This document shows, piece after piece, positions 1 through 7,680 of a stretch of DNA of 18,004 nt. Within the stretch, counting starts at the first letter, position 1, and the number at the start of each line of letters is the position of its first letter. The translations under genes were made by a program, and so were the position numbers. Under the pieces are notes generated by a model. That model saw only the letters and a list, made by a program, of their open reading frames with translations. It ran no database searches and was not told where the DNA came from. Where the stretch lies: positions 1 through 18,004 of the forward strand of contig CAZUOJ010000073.1 in the NCBI GenBank assembly GCA_964622325.1, written 5' to 3'. This DNA comes from JAJFUB01 sp964622325. Its GTDB lineage: Bacteria; Armatimonadota; Zipacnadia; Zipacnadales; UBA11051.

Positions 1-48
1 GAGCGGCTGCGGGAATTATTAGCGGAAATGGGCGAGGAGGCGGAATAA
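1..48 (+). CDS. C-terminal tail of an unknown protein (5' end outside window)
   Basis: Frame 1 is open from the first base to a TAA at 46-48. It encodes 15 residues, ERLRELLAEMGEEAE, a charged and probably helical tail. The stop is directly followed by the TTG start of the methyltransferase, and the GAGGAGG inside this tail (34-40) acts as that gene's ribosome binding site. The two genes are therefore very likely co-transcribed and translationally coupled. Too little is present to name the protein. Confidence 0.6.
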   Translation, partial: ERLRELLAEMGEEAE

Positions 49-819
49 TTGTCAGTGCGGGGAAAGCCCTTGTCAAGGCCGGGACATGGCGAATTTGAGG
101 CTGTGGCCGATTATTATGATCATTTAATGCGCTCTGTGCCCTATCAGGGATGGATAGACTATGTGGAGCAAATTTTGCGGCGCTGGCGTGTGCAGCCGCG
201 GGATGTGCTGGATTTAGCCTGCGGGACAGGGAAAATTGGCAGCGAGCTTCTGCGGCGGGGCTATCATGCCATTGGGGCCGATATGTCGGAGCCGATGGCG
301 CGTCATTGCGCGCGGCAAAATCCGCCGCTTCCTGTTGTTGTCTGTGACGCCAGCTGTCTTGCTTTAGCGGCGGAAAGCTTTGATTTGATTGTATGCCTAT
401 TTGACAGTCTGAATTATATTCTGGAGCTTCCCCTGTTTGAAGCCGCGATGGCAGAAGCATATCGTGTGTTGCGCCGGGGCGGATTGTTTATTTTTGATTT
501 GAATACAATCCGCGCCTTAGCCACAGATTTGTTCACACAATCCCGGCGACAAGGATCCGATCCTTTGCATTATGAATGGCGCGCGCATTGGGATCCAAAG
601 ACGCGTATTTGTCGTGTCGATATGTGGTTTGGCTATTATGCGCCAGATGGCGTGCATGAATTTCGCGAAACACATTATCAGCGGGCATACACGCATCAAG
701 AAGTGAAAGCGGCGCTCAAAAAAGCGGGCTTTCGCAAACAAAAGGCGTACGAGGCTTATCGTTTTTCGCCGCTTACGCCCTGGAGTGATCGCGCTTATTA
801 TGTGGCTCTTAAGGAGTGA
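49..819 (+). CDS. Class I SAM-dependent methyltransferase
   Basis: A cytoplasmic methyltransferase of about 256 residues with a Rossmann fold. SAM-binding motif I is DLACGTGKIG (residues 55-64). An acidic residue follows the second strand (GADMS, D78), another comes later (CDAS, D100), and the post-motif FDLIVCLFDSLNYI lies at 111-124. The DSLNYI signature is typical of the YqeM-like methyltransferases, whose substrate is not well defined. I chose the TTG start at 49 because GAGGAGG at 34-40 sits 8 nt upstream; a GTG at 55 is an alternative. The stop (817-819) lies just inside the ribosome binding site of the next gene. Nothing in the sequence shows whether the acceptor is a small molecule, RNA or protein. 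Confidence 0.88.
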   Translation: MSVRGKPLSRPGHGEFEAVADYYDHLMRSVPYQGWIDYVEQILRRWRVQPRDVLDLACGTGKIGSELLRRGYHAIGADMSEPMARHCARQNPPLPVVVCDASCLALAAESFDLIVCLFDSLNYILELPLFEAAMAEAYRVLRRGGLFIFDLNTIRALATDLFTQSRRQGSDPLHYEWRAHWDPKTRICRVDMWFGYYAPDGVHEFRETHYQRAYTHQEVKAALKKAGFRKQKAYEAYRFSPLTPWSDRAYYVALKE

Positions 820-824
820 TACAG

Positions 825-1238
825 ATGAAACGAGAGGCGGCGTTTGTGCTTACGGGAATGCTCCTGGCGGGAGCATTTTTGTGGGGCTGCGGCGGCAAGC
901 CGACGAAGACGCCCGAGGGCACAGTCCGCGCCTACATCAATTTGATGAAGGCGGGAAAATGGAAGGAAGCCGCGCTGCTATGGGATTATACAGAATACGC
1001 CAAGCGGGAAAATCCGGATTGGGAGAGCTTCGGGACAAGCCAGCGCCAGCTTATTATAGAGAAGCTGGCCGAGGAGAAAGCCAAAAGCCTGGAAATGTGG
1101 CGGACATATTTTACAGATGTGAAGCTGGATACAGTCGAAGTGCAGGGCACGCAGGCGCGGGCAATGTTAAGCGGCCGCGTGCGTAGCATCGATCTTGTTC
1201 AAGTGGGCGATCAATGGCTCATCACAGGAATGAATTGA
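825..1238 (+). CDS. Small lipoprotein, probably NTF2-like/DUF4878-type fold
   Basis: A 137-residue predicted lipoprotein. The N-terminus has a short charged start (MKRE), a hydrophobic stretch (residues 6-20) and the lipobox LWGC with the lipidated cysteine at 22. Tryptophan at -2 is unusual, but the rest is a standard signal. After lipidation the mature domain begins TPEGTVRAYINLMKAGKW and ends with a pattern like LVQVGDQWLI. This arrangement is typical of small NTF2/DUF4878-like lipoproteins, where an N-terminal helix pair is followed by a curved sheet. The start is ATG 825, with AAGGAG at 811-816 overlapping the stop of the methyltransferase. A GTG at 816 is open upstream but is less likely. 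The exact function is unknown; it probably sits on the envelope. Confidence 0.8.
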   Translation: MKREAAFVLTGMLLAGAFLWGCGGKPTKTPEGTVRAYINLMKAGKWKEAALLWDYTEYAKRENPDWESFGTSQRQLIIEKLAEEKAKSLEMWRTYFTDVKLDTVEVQGTQARAMLSGRVRSIDLVQVGDQWLITGMN

Positions 1239-1307
1239 GCCGACGCCTTAAAGCTCCCCTATCTCATTCACATTACGGCGAAGGCCAAAATGCTTTGATA
1301 TGAGGCG

Positions 1308-3107
1308 ATGAAGTTGTCCACCTTGCGCGTTGCTGCTCGAGCTTTTTCGCTTACAGACGAGGCTTTTCCGGAGGCCGAGCCTGTATTTGCCCAGGGATAT
1401 GAGGGCGAATTTCGGGCGACAGCCCTTGTGATAGAGGCCGAAACGCGGCTGGCGATTATTTCTGTCGATGCGCTTATTGTGCCCTTTCCCACGATTCAAG
1501 CGGCCAGACAGCGAATCGCGCAAGGCACAGATATTCCGGAGGAAAATGTTCTGATATGCGCCACGCATACGCATAGCGGCCCGCCGACTTTGGATTTTTT
1601 CAGCAGCACACCTCATCCGGAATATCTGCGCCGGATCGAAGAGGGCTGTGTCGCGGCTGTGCGGGAAGCCTGTTCGTGGCTGGAGGGGCCCCAGCGCGTG
1701 TGGACGGAGACACAGGCCGAATTGCTCTTTGGGCTGAGCCAGGAAGCGACGATAGGCCGTAACAGCCGCTTGCTTTTACAGGATGGACAGATTGGCTGGT
1801 ACGGCTATGCCAGGGAAGATGTCGTACGCCCCACAGGGCCGTATGATCCGGATATTCCTGTCCTTGCTTTTCGGCGCGCCGAAGGCCATTGGGCGGCTTT
1901 GCTGTTCAGCCACAATGTTCACAACATTGGCGGAATTAAGCCGAATGTCTATTCGCCGGCTTTTTCGGGATTGGCCCGTCAGGCGCTGGAACAGCGCTAT
2001 CAGACGACAGCTTTATTTGTGCCGGGCGCGTTTGGCTCCACACATCATCTGACATACGAAGGCAGCGGCCTGTCTATTTCTGAAGTTGTGGGGCGTCTTG
2101 TAGCCGCCGTGGAAGAAGGCCTGCATCAGGCGAAGCCCTGTCTTTGGGGGCCTGTGCGCCTTATCCAGCGTCCTTTCACATATCAAATACGGGAATTTGA
2201 GGAGGCGCAGGCAGAGGAAGCTGTACGAAGATATGTTGAGCGTTATTTGCCGCAACAATCTGATTACTGGCAGCAGATATTTCGCCAGGAACGAGCGGAA
2301 ATGTCTCCTGTGCAGGGCGAAACGCGCCAGACAGCATTGACAGCCATCCGGCTGGGGGATGTGGCCTTCGTGGGAATTCCCGGAGAGCTTTTTGCGCGTT
2401 TAAGCCTGCAATTGCGGCAACGCTCGCCTTTTCGCCACACATTCGTCATTGGCTTGGCCAACGAGGAAATTGGCTATATTCCCGACAGACAGGCCTATGC
2501 AGACGGCGGCTATCAGACATGGCCGGGCTGGCAATGCCGCGTGGCGCCGGGCACAGGCGAAGCCATGATAGAACAAGCCTTAGAAATGCTTGAAGAATTG
2601 TTTTATGAGGGACAGCCCCTGCTCGCCAAGCCAATTTTGCGGCGGCTGCGGCGGGAAGATGCCCTGGCTTTGCAGCGTTTTTATAATACAACAAGCGCAC
2701 AAGTGCGATACTGGTTTAATCCGCTGGGCTGGAATGCCTCCTATGCCCAATGCCGGGAAATCTGTGAACAATCTGCACGCGGCGAGCGTTATGATATTGT
2801 GCTGGAGGATGGGCGCCAGATTGTGGGCTGGGGCTTTTTAACGCATCTTGATAAGCCTCTGGCCTATTTAGGCATAGGGATTACAGATTCTTATTGCGAC
2901 AGGGGCCTGGGCAAAAAGCTAATGGCGGCGCTTGTGCAGGAGGCTAAGGCGCGAGGGCATCAAGGAATCGAGCTAATTTTTGTCCAGGACAACAAGCGAG
3001 CACGAGCGCTGTATGAACGTTTTGGCTTTCAAGTCCAGGAGCCCTTTACAGCGCCCGATGGCCGCGGCTTTTATAAGGCGATTTTGCATTTTTCAGAAAA
3101 TGGCTAA
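1308..3107 (+). CDS. Neutral-ceramidase-like hydrolase fused to a C-terminal GNAT acetyltransferase
   Basis: A 599-residue two-domain protein. Residues 1-430 match the N-terminal catalytic domain of neutral/alkaline ceramidase-like proteins: the hallmark THTHSGP (86-92, zinc-type HxH), a second histidine cluster SHNVHN (201-206), GIPGELF (356-362) and GLANEEIGYIPD (382-393) followed by GGYQ (400-403), where the family places its last zinc ligands. Residues about 443-599 form a GNAT domain: DRGLGKKLMAAL (531-542) is the acetyl-CoA-binding loop and helix, and NKRARALYERFGF (562-574) is the C-terminal motif. No signal peptide is visible, so unlike secreted ceramidases it looks cytoplasmic. The start at 1308 has only a weak GAGG (1302-1305), and an in-frame TGA at 1296-1298 rules out a longer form. 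The substrate is unknown; many bacterial members of this family are unlikely to act on ceramide. Confidence 0.85.
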   Translation: MKLSTLRVAARAFSLTDEAFPEAEPVFAQGYEGEFRATALVIEAETRLAIISVDALIVPFPTIQAARQRIAQGTDIPEENVLICATHTHSGPPTLDFFSSTPHPEYLRRIEEGCVAAVREACSWLEGPQRVWTETQAELLFGLSQEATIGRNSRLLLQDGQIGWYGYAREDVVRPTGPYDPDIPVLAFRRAEGHWAALLFSHNVHNIGGIKPNVYSPAFSGLARQALEQRYQTTALFVPGAFGSTHHLTYEGSGLSISEVVGRLVAAVEEGLHQAKPCLWGPVRLIQRPFTYQIREFEEAQAEEAVRRYVERYLPQQSDYWQQIFRQERAEMSPVQGETRQTALTAIRLGDVAFVGIPGELFARLSLQLRQRSPFRHTFVIGLANEEIGYIPDRQAYADGGYQTWPGWQCRVAPGTGEAMIEQALEMLEELFYEGQPLLAKPILRRLRREDALALQRFYNTTSAQVRYWFNPLGWNASYAQCREICEQSARGERYDIVLEDGRQIVGWGFLTHLDKPLAYLGIGITDSYCDRGLGKKLMAALVQEAKARGHQGIELIFVQDNKRARALYERFGFQVQEPFTAPDGRGFYKAILHFSENG

Positions 3108-3158
3108 TTTTCAGGGGATGAGACAAAATTATCTGCTCACAAAAGGAGCTGCCGCACA

Positions 3159-4289
3159 ATGTATCAGGCACAAGTTGCCCATGACAAGCCTGTAGGGAAA
3201 TGGAAGCCGGGCCTCGTAGCGGCTGTGCGCACGCGGCCGGAAACTGTTCTCGACGATATTGCCCGCGTGATGGAATTGGCGGGCTTTCGGGAGGCGTTGC
3301 CCCGCGAAGCGGAAACGATTTTGAAGATCAATATCTCGTGGCATTATTATTATCCCGCCTGTTCCACAACGCCCTGGCAATTGGACGGCGTTGCCCGCAC
3401 GCTTTTGCAAGCCGGCTGGAAGCCCGAAGAGCTCATTCCGGCGCAAAATGCCACTGTCGTTGTGGATCCAGAAGTCGGCTCCATCAATAATCATCTTGTC
3501 AAGCCTGCGGAAAAACATGGCTTAAAATTTGTATGGCTATATAAGCCGGGCGTAGAATGGATCACATACGAGCCTCGGGGCGAGATGATGTGTTTGCCCG
3601 AAATTTTCCCCCAGGGCATCCGCATTCCCAAGCTGTTCATAGGCAAGAATGCTGTGCATTTGCCGACTGTAAAGACACATGTGTTTACGACGACGACAGG
3701 AGCAATGAAGAATGCTTTTGGGGGGCTGCTGGATAATAATCGGCATTGGACACATGCTCGCATTCATGAGACGCTCGTGGATTTGCTTGTCATCCAGCGG
3801 GAGATACATCCCGGCTTGTTCGCCGTCATGGATGGGACATTTGCCGGCAGCGGGGCGGGGCCCCGGGCCATGGAGCCGCATGTGAAAAATATATTGCTGG
3901 CCAGCGCAGATCAAGTGGCGATCGACGCCCTGGCAGCCAAAATTATGGGCTTTGATCCCTTAAAAATTGAATATTTGCGTCTGGCGCACGAAAAGGGATT
4001 GGGCATTGCTGATCCGAAGCAGATTGAAGTTGTAGGGGATGTGGATATTCGGGAGGAGGACTGGCATTTTATCGTATGCGACACATTCGCCAGCCGCGGG
4101 CAAAAATGCATCTATCATGGCTGGCTGAAGCCGTTTGAGCATTTGCTTTTGCGCACGCCGCTCGTGCCCTGGAGCTATCTAGCCAGCCGCCTGTATTATG
4201 ATGTGTACTGGTATCCTACAAAAGGCAAAAAGCGCGTGCGCTGGGCTCTCAGCACAGAATGGGGCAAACTGTTTGAGCAATACGGCTAA
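3159..4289 (+). CDS. DUF362 domain protein
   Basis: A 376-residue DUF362-family protein. Recognisable blocks are LKINIS (55-60), LPTVKTH (168-174), GAMKNAFGG (181-189, the family's characteristic Lys-Asn-x-x-Gly segment) and DGTFAGSGAGP (225-235). No ferredoxin-type cysteine cluster follows the domain, unlike DUF362 members fused to 4Fe-4S modules, and no signal peptide or membrane segment is seen. The start is well supported: AAAAGGAG (3141-3148) precedes ATG 3159 by 10 nt. It lies 51 nt after the ceramidase-GNAT gene on the same strand, and the two may be co-transcribed. The biochemical role of DUF362 is not established; association with redox or cofactor metabolism is only a general impression from the family. 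Confidence 0.88.
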   Translation: MYQAQVAHDKPVGKWKPGLVAAVRTRPETVLDDIARVMELAGFREALPREAETILKINISWHYYYPACSTTPWQLDGVARTLLQAGWKPEELIPAQNATVVVDPEVGSINNHLVKPAEKHGLKFVWLYKPGVEWITYEPRGEMMCLPEIFPQGIRIPKLFIGKNAVHLPTVKTHVFTTTTGAMKNAFGGLLDNNRHWTHARIHETLVDLLVIQREIHPGLFAVMDGTFAGSGAGPRAMEPHVKNILLASADQVAIDALAAKIMGFDPLKIEYLRLAHEKGLGIADPKQIEVVGDVDIREEDWHFIVCDTFASRGQKCIYHGWLKPFEHLLLRTPLVPWSYLASRLYYDVYWYPTKGKKRVRWALSTEWGKLFEQYG

Positions 4290-4350
4290 TAGAAGAGGCT
4301 GGAGAAATAAGCCTGGAAGGCTCCCCAGATAAAGCGCTGTCGCAAGAATA

Positions 4351-4373
4351 AGACAGGGGCCTGTCTATTTTTT
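4351..4373 (+). terminator. Candidate weak intrinsic terminator or attenuator between DUF362 and amidohydrolase genes
   Basis: AGACAG (4351-4356) and CTGTCT (4361-4366) form a perfect 6-bp stem with a GGGC loop, followed by a run of six T (4368-4373). It ends only about 10 nt before the AGGAG ribosome binding site of the amidohydrolase at 4394. It may therefore reduce rather than abolish read-through into the next gene. I see no clear promoter between it and that gene. Confidence 0.4.
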
Positions 4374-4393
4374 GCTGTAAGCAGGAGAGCGCA

Positions 4394-5242
4394 ATGATTG
4401 ATTTTCATTGCCATATTGGGCGTCTGTATCGGGAATCGTATCCCCAGATTCCGCCTTTTACGGCTGAACAATGCCTGGATCGAATGAATCGCGAGGGCAT
4501 TGAAATCAGCGTGCTTTTGCCACTGGAAAGCCCCGAAGGGGGCTGGGGCTGGCTGCTGACGGAAGAATGTATTGCCGCCCGCGATAAATATCCCGAACGT
4601 TTCATTGCCTTTATGTGCATTGATCCGCGCTATCCAAAAGTGGAGCAGCTTTTTGATGTTTTTGTCAAAAATTATGATTGTCGGGGCTTCGGCGAGCATA
4701 TTCCCGGGCTGCCCTTTGATCATGAGCTGAATAAAGTCATCTATCGCAAATGCGCGGATTATCATATGCCGCTTGTGATGGATATTTGTGCGTGCGGGCT
4801 GACCGATGAGCCGGGCTTGCCCCGGCTGGAGGCCTGTTTGCAGGAATTCGCCGATTGCATTTTTGTAGGACATGGGCCAGGCTTTTGGGCGAACATCTCC
4901 GGCGATGTGACGGCGGAGACGATGTACGGCTATCCAACAGGCAAAATTGTTCCGGGAGGGGCTGTGGAGCGTCTTTTGGAAAAATATGATAATCTATACG
5001 CGGACATCAGTGCGGGCTCGGGCTGGAATGCGCTCACACGCGATCCGGATTTCACGCCCGGATTTGTGGAACGCCATTGGCGCAAATTGCTTTTCGGCAC
5101 GGATGTGACGCGCTATGGCGTGGATTATCCGCAAGTGCGCTGGCTCCAGGAGCTGGACAACGCAGAATGGCGCGAGGCCATCGGGCGCACGAACGCAGCA
5201 AAGCTGTTGCGGCTTGAGAAATACGGAACGAAGCAAACATAA
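4394..5242 (+). CDS. Amidohydrolase-2-type metal-dependent hydrolase (TIM barrel)
   Basis: A 282-residue protein of the amidohydrolase-2 superfamily, which hydrolyses or decarboxylates small cyclic or amide substrates at a metal centre. Visible sites are the N-terminal metal motif DFHCH (residues 3-7), GFGEHIPG (98-105), FVGHGPGFWANIS (157-169, containing H160) and the C-terminal FGTDVTRYG (234-242), with D237 as the strand-8 aspartate. Where relatives usually carry a histidine on strand 5 (PVxxH), this protein reads PLVMD (126-130), so one ligand appears to be changed. An AGGAG lies 6-7 nt before ATG 4394. It is followed after 9 nt by the nucleotidyltransferase gene, strongly suggesting an operon. 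The substrate is not evident. Confidence 0.87.
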   Translation: MIDFHCHIGRLYRESYPQIPPFTAEQCLDRMNREGIEISVLLPLESPEGGWGWLLTEECIAARDKYPERFIAFMCIDPRYPKVEQLFDVFVKNYDCRGFGEHIPGLPFDHELNKVIYRKCADYHMPLVMDICACGLTDEPGLPRLEACLQEFADCIFVGHGPGFWANISGDVTAETMYGYPTGKIVPGGAVERLLEKYDNLYADISAGSGWNALTRDPDFTPGFVERHWRKLLFGTDVTRYGVDYPQVRWLQELDNAEWREAIGRTNAAKLLRLEKYGTKQT

Positions 5243-5251
5243 GGATGGGCC

Positions 5252-5977
5252 ATGAAGACAGTGATCCTTCTGGCGGGCTATGCCACGCGGATGAGGCCTC
5301 TTACAAATTATCTCAATAAAGGGATGATCCCGCTGTGCGGCAAGCCTCTGCTGGAGCACATTATTGAGCGGCTGCAGGCGCAAGGATTTACGGATTTGCT
5401 CATTGTTGTGACAATGTTTCCGGAGCAATTGCAGCATTATTTTCAAGACGGCAGCCGCTGGGGAGTGCAAATACAATATGTGGTGCGGCCTGAGCCCTCG
5501 CAAACGGCCGGCGAAGTTTATGCTCTACGCGAATATTTGGCTGACGAAGAAAGCTTTCTCGTGCATTATGGCGATATATTGACAAATCTGAATCTTGTGG
5601 CAATGGCGCAGCAGCATGCACAGACAGGAGCTGCGGCCACATTAGGGCTTGTGAAAAAAGTGCGCCTGCATATTGGAGCGGCGGAGCTGGATAACACAGG
5701 ACGTGTCATTGCTTTTGCCGAAAAGCCTTATGCTCCGCTTCCCTGTCATGCCGCTGTAAATATTTTCAGTCAGCGAGTGTGGGATTATGTGGGGCCGGGC
5801 AAAGATTTTGGCTATGATGTGATTCCGGCAATGATAGCCGCGGGAGAGAATGTGCGAGGCTTTGTGGATGAACAGGCCTATTGGCTGGATGTGGGCCGCT
5901 TATCGGATTTAGAGGAGGCGGAAAAATTGCTGCAAGCGCTAAAGCGGCTAGGAACATTATCCGCAGAAGCCCCCTAG
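5252..5977 (+). CDS. Sugar-phosphate nucleotidyltransferase-like protein (NTP_transferase family)
   Basis: A 241-residue cytoplasmic enzyme that would transfer NMP from an NTP to a phosphorylated acceptor, normally a sugar-1-phosphate. Motifs in order: LAGYATRMRPLT (7-18, the nucleotide-binding loop of the LAGYATR subtype), GKPLLEHII (30-38), HYGD (105-108, metal-binding D108), AEKP (156-159) and WLDVGRLSDLEEAE (211-224). The usual PKP lysine motif after the loop reads NKGM here (22-25), which keeps the lysine but loses the prolines. It has no C-terminal beta-helix acyltransferase domain. AAGGA at 5241-5245 supports ATG 5252, 9 nt after the amidohydrolase stop. Whether it makes an NDP-sugar, an NDP-polyol or another activated head group cannot be told. 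Confidence 0.88.
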   Translation: MKTVILLAGYATRMRPLTNYLNKGMIPLCGKPLLEHIIERLQAQGFTDLLIVVTMFPEQLQHYFQDGSRWGVQIQYVVRPEPSQTAGEVYALREYLADEESFLVHYGDILTNLNLVAMAQQHAQTGAAATLGLVKKVRLHIGAAELDNTGRVIAFAEKPYAPLPCHAAVNIFSQRVWDYVGPGKDFGYDVIPAMIAAGENVRGFVDEQAYWLDVGRLSDLEEAEKLLQALKRLGTLSAEAP

Positions 5978-6009
5978 CGCATTTTGCTGCAGCATATATT
6001 CAAGCAAAC

Positions 6010-6887
6010 ATGTTTACGCTAGTCACGAATTTTCTGTTGCGCCTTTTCAGGGCAAACGCTTCTGGCGTTGTTGAGCGCGAGCGCCAAAGCGGCTGCCTTT
6101 ATATTTGTCTTCTGAGCTGTTTTTTTAGTTCATTCATGTGGCAGGCGCATGGGGCCGCAGCAGATATCGTGGACGACATTTGCCGGGCGGCAATACACAG
6201 CCCCAGCTATGAAGAGCTTTTGCGCATATTGCGCCACTGGCAATCTTTTCCCCGTATGGAAATTCGCACAGCAGGCTTTAGTCGCCAGGGGCGCCCCCTG
6301 CCGCTGCTTGTAGTCCGTGATCCCGATGTGCCATTAGAAGACACAGTGCGCGTCTTTCTCCTCGCGCGCCAACATGGCACGGAAGCTTCGGGGACAGTGG
6401 CGTGTCTGGCGCTGGCGCGGCATTTTGCCCGTGCACAAGGCCTGGAGGAAAGACAATTGCTCCGGCAGCTTTCGTGGATAATGATTCCTGTAGCAAATCC
6501 TGATGGGATGTGCACGGGCAAGCGTGTCAATGGCGCGGGCGTGGATCTCAATCGGCAATGGAGCCAGAATAGCGAGCCGGAAATCCGGGCCATTAAAAGG
6601 GCTGTACAAAGATATAAGCCGCAGGCGCTAATAGACATGCACGAGCTGCCCGCTGAAAGCAGCAAGCCCGCTTTCCGGGAAAACTTTATACAGACAATTG
6701 GGCGCGCGGAGCGGCCAGGAACAGCGTTTGTGTGGGATTGTTGGCGCACGAGCAGCCATCTGGCGCAGTGGATGGCGTTCTATGGCTTTCCATTGAATGT
6801 GTATTACGACAGCGCGGAGGAGGATATTAATCTGTGTCATCGCTATTTTGGGCTTGTGGCAGGCATTCCGGCCTATTTGTTTGAAGC
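6010..6887 (+). CDS. M14 zinc carboxypeptidase, 3' end lost in the scaffold gap
   Basis: The first 292 residues of a secreted M14 metallocarboxypeptidase, which removes C-terminal residues from peptides or trims cell-wall peptides. Numbering from ATG 6010: zinc ligands H122 and E125 in QHGTEAS, substrate-binding NGAGVDLNRQW (174-184, with N181 and R182), third zinc ligand H211 in LIDMHELP, and the likely catalytic glutamate E292 in GIPAYLFE, which is the last complete codon before the N run. A hydrophobic stretch about 30-44 followed by AHGAAA suggests a signal peptide with an unusually long N-region. No Shine-Dalgarno sequence precedes 6010, so the start is uncertain. The apparent reading-frame continuation beyond the gap belongs to a different, thioredoxin-like gene. 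Confidence 0.82.
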
Positions 6888-6987
6888 NNNNNNNNNNNNN
6901 NNNNNNNNNNNNNNNNNNNNNNNNNNNNNNNNNNNNNNNNNNNNNNNNNNNNNNNNNNNNNNNNNNNNNNNNNNNNNNNNNNNNNNN
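6888..6987. other. Scaffold gap (100 N, true length unknown)
   Basis: Exactly 100 consecutive N, the conventional placeholder for a gap of unknown size. It hides the end of the M14 peptidase gene and the start of the thioredoxin-like gene. The M14 family normally needs some tens of residues after the catalytic glutamate, and a thioredoxin domain about 30 residues before its second cysteine, so the real gap is probably longer than 100 bases. Confidence 0.98.
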
Positions 6988-7212
6988 TGTGCGCGCTTTG
7001 CGCCCACTTATGCGACGCTGGCTGAGGAATTTCAGGATATGGCGTGTCTTATAGCTATAGATGCGCGACAAAATATGGAAATCGCGCAAAAATATGGAGT
7101 GCGGGGCGTTCCCACAGTAATCGTTTTCAAGGATGGGCAGGAAGTCCAGCGCAGCACAGGCGCAAAAACGCTTGCGGAAATGCGGGAATGGCTCAAGCCC
7201 GTGTTCAATTAA
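6988..7212 (+). CDS. Thioredoxin-fold protein, N-terminus lost in the scaffold gap
   Basis: A C-terminal fragment of 74 residues starting CARFAPTYATLAEEF. Aligned with thioredoxin, its first residue corresponds to the second cysteine of the CxxC active site. This is followed by the helix, VRGVPTVIVFKDG with the cis-proline loop, and a C-terminal helix ending in a TAA stop. The first cysteine and the start of the domain lie in the gap. It ends 47 nt before trxA on the same strand, so the two are tandem thioredoxin-type genes. Cysteine spacing, any signal peptide and any extra N-terminal domain are unknowable here. A membrane-anchored or periplasmic thioredoxin is as possible as a cytoplasmic one. 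Confidence 0.85.
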   Translation, partial: CARFAPTYATLAEEFQDMACLIAIDARQNMEIAQKYGVRGVPTVIVFKDGQEVQRSTGAKTLAEMREWLKPVFN

Positions 7213-7259
7213 CGACAAATTGGGGCTTAATGGATAAAAAAGAAAAGGAGCGAAAAATC

Positions 7260-7586
7260 ATGTCTCAGGCGAAGGAATTGACAAGTGCGGATTTTGAAAA
7301 GGAAGTTATGCAGGCGGAGGGGCCTGTGTTAGTGGATTTTTGGGCGCCGTGGTGCGGCCCCTGTCGGATGATGGCGCCGGTGATTGATGCTATCGCTGCC
7401 AAATTCGCCGGACGGCTGAAAGTGGCGAAAGTCAATGTGGACGAGGCGGGCGATTTAGCGGCCCAATTTGAGATACGCAGCATTCCGACTTTGATTATGT
7501 TCAAAAATGGCCAGGCCGTAGATCGGCTCATTGGCGCTGTTCCTGAAAGCGAGTTGACAGAGCGTCTGGAAAGACTTCTGGCTTAA
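7260..7586 (+). CDS. trxA: Thioredoxin
   Basis: A complete 108-residue thioredoxin, the usual length for the family. It is a cytoplasmic dithiol-disulfide oxidoreductase reduced by thioredoxin reductase. The active site is WCGPC (31-35) preceded by DFWAP, the cis-proline is in SIPT (P76), and FKNG (81-84) and the C-terminal helix are in place. ATG 7260 is chosen because AAGGAG (7245-7250) stands 9 nt upstream; an in-frame ATG at 7230 would add a lysine-rich extension with no ribosome binding site. It lies just after the thioredoxin-like fragment and 94 nt before htrA, giving a small redox/proteostasis group. No thioredoxin reductase gene is visible in the window. Confidence 0.96.
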   Translation: MSQAKELTSADFEKEVMQAEGPVLVDFWAPWCGPCRMMAPVIDAIAAKFAGRLKVAKVNVDEAGDLAAQFEIRSIPTLIMFKNGQAVDRLIGAVPESELTERLERLLA

Positions 7587-7680
7587 TAAAAAGCGGAAAT
7601 GCTATAGAGGCGAATTCTTTTCCTGACAACAAGGGCTGGCCAGCACAAATGGAGAAGCCTGTGACAAAGGAGGAGCGAAA

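Noticed and set aside
4286..4873. Minus-strand frame of 195 codons antisense to the amidohydrolase
   Set aside because: It is a shadow of the real plus-strand gene with no domain signature.
5947..5985. Hairpin GCTAGG/CCTAGC around the nucleotidyltransferase stop, followed by GCATTTT
   Set aside because: The loop is 20 nt, the stem only 6 bp and the T run short and displaced; too weak to call a terminator.
5881..7212. A single 443-residue open frame joining M14 peptidase and thioredoxin segments
   Set aside because: It crosses a 100-N placeholder gap and starts inside the nucleotidyltransferase gene; the two ends belong to different protein families.
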